From Desulfurococcales archaeon (GTDB lineage: Archaea; Thermoproteota; Thermoprotei_A; CAZTBM01; SZUA-1508): a stretch of 6,012 nt of DNA. Position 1 is the first letter of the stretch; the number at the start of each line of letters is the position of its first letter. The stretch lies in assembly GCA_015661855.1 (NCBI GenBank), contig DQVH01000071.1, positions 1-6,012 of the forward strand, written 5' to 3'. The position numbers and the translations under genes were made by a program. The notes under the pieces are model-generated. The model made no database searches. It was not told where the DNA came from and saw nothing but the letters and a program-made list of their open reading frames with translations. Of this stretch, positions 3,188-6,012 are shown one piece after another.

Positions 3188-6012
3188 TTATCTCTTTCTA
3201 ATCGATATTCCTATGGATACTACTGATAGTATTAGAGCTATCACTACTAGCCATTGAACTGTTGCTAGCATTGATGATATTTCGTCTAGTTTAGTTGCTT
3301 GCTCCTCCATAACTGTTTTAACTCCACTAATATCCTTCTTTAGACCCTCAATACCACTCTTAAGGTCGTCTACTGCTGATCTTAACTCATCAATGCTACT
3401 ACTTATAGCAGCACTAGACTCCTTAATTACGCTTCCAGTCTCCTCAATAGCTTTACTTGTTTCACCAATAGCTTTAGTTATAGCCTCCTTTAAACCTGAT
3501 ATTGCATCAGCTATATCCTTAGCTATAGCACCAAGTCTTGCCTCTAGTTCACTCCTAACCTCCTCAATACTCTTACTTAGCTCCTCTCTTACAGCTTCAA
3601 CTGATTTACCAATCTCCTCAACTTTAGCACCTAACTCTTCAACTCTCTTTCCTAACTCTCTAACCTCCTTCTTTAATCCTAGTACTGTTATTGGTATCTC
3701 TCTAACTATCTCTGATATTCCTGGGAATCTACCAATCCTTATCTGTAGTGTGTATGATCCTTCAGCTAGACCCTCAGTTACCTCTTCAGGTATCTCTATA
3801 ACCCACTTACCCTTCTCTACCATTACACCCTCCTTTCTATATACTATCTCGCCAGCAGGTGATATTAGTACTACTTCAACCCATGCTTTCTCTGTAGGTA
3901 TTATCTTCTCTTCAGGTGATATCATGTGGTCTACTACTTCAACTGTTATTACTAGTTTCTCTCCTGGAGCTATAATACCTGCACTTATCTTTATGGCTTT
4001 AACCTCTAGTAGTATGTATGGTAGCTTCTTTATCCAGTAGTCTTCAGTGAATGGGTATCTTGGATCTCTAAATGCCTCTAATTCTAGGTGTAACTCTGCT
4101 GGTAAGTACTTTGATATATAGAATGGTCCATTACCTATAACTGCATGGCCATACTTCTCAATAAACTTTAGTGCCTTATTTGCTGCATCAGCTAGATCTT
4201 TAACTGGTAGTTTGAATTCCTCTAGTAGCTTATTCGTTGACTCGATGTGTGGTGGTATATATTCACCTTTAACTAGGATCTCTAGTGCTGCTTTAATGTC
4301 TACTAGGTGGTCTTTGCTTAGTGCGTCAATGTATCTTTCAGCTTCACCCTCATGCCATCCATAAGTCTTTCCACTAACTGGACCCTTATGTATAACACAG
4401 TACTCCATAGCGGTCCATACTGCAGGACTCCATGTTGTATAGAACATGTAGTATGCTGCAATCTCACTTTCACTAACTGGGTGTGTGTATGTACCGTATA
4501 ATGCTATAGCTGTCTCATTAACTATCCTTAAACCTACTAGTGTTGTGAATATTGGTGCCATTGAGGACTCTATACCCGGATGGTACCATGGATCTTCACC
4601 TCTAACATCAGTATCGTTTGTAGCCCACTCCCAATACCATGCTATATTGAAGACTATATCCCATAATATCATATCCTCTCCGTCATGGAATGCTCCAGGC
4701 TTATAGTTGAATACTATCTCTACTGGTACAACCTTCTCAACGTATTCTGCTCTCCAGTCATCAGGATACTTCTCAAGATACTCCTTTAACGTCATCCATC
4801 CAGCCTTGTATACGTATATCTTTTCTGGATCTATAGTTACATTATACTTTATACTCCACGTTGTAGCCATTGGTATGTATTCTCCAGTTGTTGGATGCCA
4901 GTATCCACCATACTCACGTACGAATCTCCATATGTTAGTACTGTATATGTCTGTCATACCTCCAACAGGGTTCCATGCACTCATGAATAATGCTGCTTCT
5001 GCTGAGTACTGTACAATCCTTATGATCCCATCTACTGTTGTTGCAGTTCTAAGTACGAATGGTGAGTATAGTCCTGTAGTTCTACCTGGAACCAGGTTTG
5101 TTACACGCTTGTTAACTAGGAAGAACTGTACGTTCTCTGTTAAGAATACTCTAATACTCTCCATTATACCTAGTTTGATTAACTCTCTTGCAACCTCCCA
5201 GTATTTATCACCCTTATATACACCCTTAGTTAGCTTTAATGACTCCTCCTCTATCTTCTTCTGTATTGTTTCTCCCCATAACTTCTCCTCATGCTCTGCT
5301 GTGTAACCCCAGTGTATATGCATCCATGTTGGTAGTAGTCCATAGAACCATCCAGCATAGTACCATGCAATATCCCATTCAATCCATGGTGATTCAGCTA
5401 CAGAAACCCAGCCTTCAGTATAGATGTGCCAGTCTAGTGTTCTAGGGTCAGCACCATAAACTAGTCTAAATACCTGGCCTCTCTCAATATAAACTCTACT
5501 AACCTTAATACCTATCTTTTCTAGGAGGCTAGCAACATAGTCTCCAATCTGTCTTCTCTCATCCTCAACTCTTATTAGGAACGTTATTGTAACTATCTCC
5601 TTGCTCCCATCGGGTCTCTTAAACACCCACCAGTATCCTGCTGGTGAATCTGGAGCACTCTCCTTAACAAGGTCGTATCCATGCTCTCTTAAACCCTCAC
5701 TAACCTTTGAGAATAACTCTTCAATCATTGCTTTAGCTTTATCGAAGTCTCCTTCAGGTATTAAACCTAACTCTTTAATTACGGTTTCAATTTGTGGATA
5801 TGCTGGATGTGATGGACCTATCACTGTGTATTGTGGGTTAGCACTTCCACGCATAATCTCTTCGACAATATACTTTCTACTTATTAGGAAGTTCATAGCA
5901 TACCTAAACTCTCTTAGAGCAAATGGGTTAAAGTATGTCTTATTGTCTTTAACTGATGTTGCAACACCATACTTACCTAGCTCAGTATCATCACAGTATG
6001 GGTTGAATAGTA
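3188..6012 (-). CDS. Family 5 extracellular solute-binding protein with coiled-coil stalk and C-terminal membrane anchor (5' end outside window)
   Basis: The frame is open from the right edge to TAA at 3188-3190, giving 940 residues; signal peptide and start are missing. The ATG at 5896 is internal, since NPFALREFRYA just before it is conserved family sequence. Residues below count from the codon at 6008-6010. Family 5 (Opp/Dpp) hallmarks are NPFALREFRYAMNFLISRKY (28-47), then TITFLIRVEDERRQIGDYVA and GIKV about 60 residues on. Aromatic residues are dense, with seven Trp in 209-245. A beta-sandwich-like domain (about 671-777) follows, then a coiled coil (about 779-919), one membrane span WLVVIALILSVVSIGISI (920-937) and RKR. 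The protein therefore sits outside the cell on a stalk, with its C-terminus inside. NxT glycosylation sequons at Asn23, 390, 465 and 498 fit an external location. It would deliver substrate to permeases driven by OppD/OppF. Archaeal members bind peptides or oligosaccharides; which applies here is unknown. Confidence 0.92.
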   Translation of the reverse strand, partial: LFNPYCDDTELGKYGVATSVKDNKTYFNPFALREFRYAMNFLISRKYIVEEIMRGSANPQYTVIGPSHPAYPQIETVIKELGLIPEGDFDKAKAMIEELFSKVSEGLREHGYDLVKESAPDSPAGYWWVFKRPDGSKEIVTITFLIRVEDERRQIGDYVASLLEKIGIKVSRVYIERGQVFRLVYGADPRTLDWHIYTEGWVSVAESPWIEWDIAWYYAGWFYGLLPTWMHIHWGYTAEHEEKLWGETIQKKIEEESLKLTKGVYKGDKYWEVARELIKLGIMESIRVFLTENVQFFLVNKRVTNLVPGRTTGLYSPFVLRTATTVDGIIRIVQYSAEAALFMSAWNPVGGMTDIYSTNIWRFVREYGGYWHPTTGEYIPMATTWSIKYNVTIDPEKIYVYKAGWMTLKEYLEKYPDDWRAEYVEKVVPVEIVFNYKPGAFHDGEDMILWDIVFNIAWYWEWATNDTDVRGEDPWYHPGIESSMAPIFTTLVGLRIVNETAIALYGTYTHPVSESEIAAYYMFYTTWSPAVWTAMEYCVIHKGPVSGKTYGWHEGEAERYIDALSKDHLVDIKAALEILVKGEYIPPHIESTNKLLEEFKLPVKDLADAANKALKFIEKYGHAVIGNGPFYISKYLPAELHLELEAFRDPRYPFTEDYWIKKLPYILLEVKAIKISAGIIAPGEKLVITVEVVDHMISPEEKIIPTEKAWVEVVLISPAGEIVYRKEGVMVEKGKWVIEIPEEVTEGLAEGSYTLQIRIGRFPGISEIVREIPITVLGLKKEVRELGKRVEELGAKVEEIGKSVEAVREELSKSIEEVRSELEARLGAIAKDIADAISGLKEAITKAIGETSKAIEETGSVIKESSAAISSSIDELRSAVDDLKSGIEGLKKDISGVKTVMEEQATKLDEISSMLATVQWLVVIALILSVVSIGISIRKR

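Noticed and set aside
3263..3678. Repetitive DNA as a tandem repeat array
   Set aside because: The repetitive look comes from coiled-coil codons (Lys, Glu, Ile, Ser). There is no exact repeat unit at DNA level.
3393..4040. Plus-strand open frame of 215 codons opposite the binding-protein stalk and beta-sandwich
   Set aside because: It lies wholly antisense to a well-supported gene. Its Ser/Leu/Ile-rich composition is the mirror of the coiled-coil codons, and it resembles no family.
4485..5445. Plus-strand open frames of 68-199 codons opposite the binding domain
   Set aside because: They are antisense to conserved family 5 binding-protein sequence and lack recognisable motifs or convincing ribosome-binding sites.
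5894..5896. ATG as the start of the binding protein
   Set aside because: The frame continues without a stop to the window edge, and the upstream residues NPFALREFRYA are conserved family sequence.

Overview
The window is A+T-rich DNA, apparently from a hyperthermophilic archaeon of the Thermoproteota (crenarchaeal) type. The grounds are an aldehyde:ferredoxin oxidoreductase-family enzyme, Opp-type ABC transporter proteins with archaeal features (a very large solute-binding protein held by a C-terminal membrane anchor), heavy use of ATA, CTA, AGA and AGG codons, G-rich GGTG-like ribosome-binding sites and oligo-T stretches in place of classical terminators. The genus cannot be fixed from this sequence alone.

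Layout: (1) Positions 3-806, plus strand: the C-terminal 267 residues of an AOR-family tungstopterin oxidoreductase, whose 5' part lies left of the window. (2) 807-865: a short convergent intergenic gap with a small hairpin and T-runs. (3) 866-1984 and about 2004-2972, minus strand: two ABC ATPases of the oligopeptide/oligosaccharide (Opp/Dpp) class, oppF and oppD, 19 bp apart, with oppD upstream. (4) About 2973-3187: a gap with a probable transcription stop for the gene upstream and a possible TATA box for oppD-oppF. (5) 3188-6012, minus strand: a family 5 extracellular solute-binding protein, open at the right edge, with 940 visible residues: binding domain, beta-sandwich, coiled-coil stalk of about 140 residues, one membrane span and a basic tail.

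Together the minus-strand genes form most of one importer: the binding protein captures a peptide or oligosaccharide outside the cell, and OppD/OppF power its passage through two permeases. The permease genes (oppB/oppC type) are not in the window and are not in the usual place between binding protein and ATPases. The AOR-family gene is convergent and not part of this operon. A link through peptide or sugar fermentation is possible but unproven.

The two most notable signals are a 66-bp near-perfect repeat shared by the 3' ends of oppD and oppF (58 bp of it identical), which suggests local gene conversion, and the mixed heptad/11-residue periodicity of the binding protein's stalk. I see no RNA gene, CRISPR array, insertion sequence, defence system or clearly new system here.
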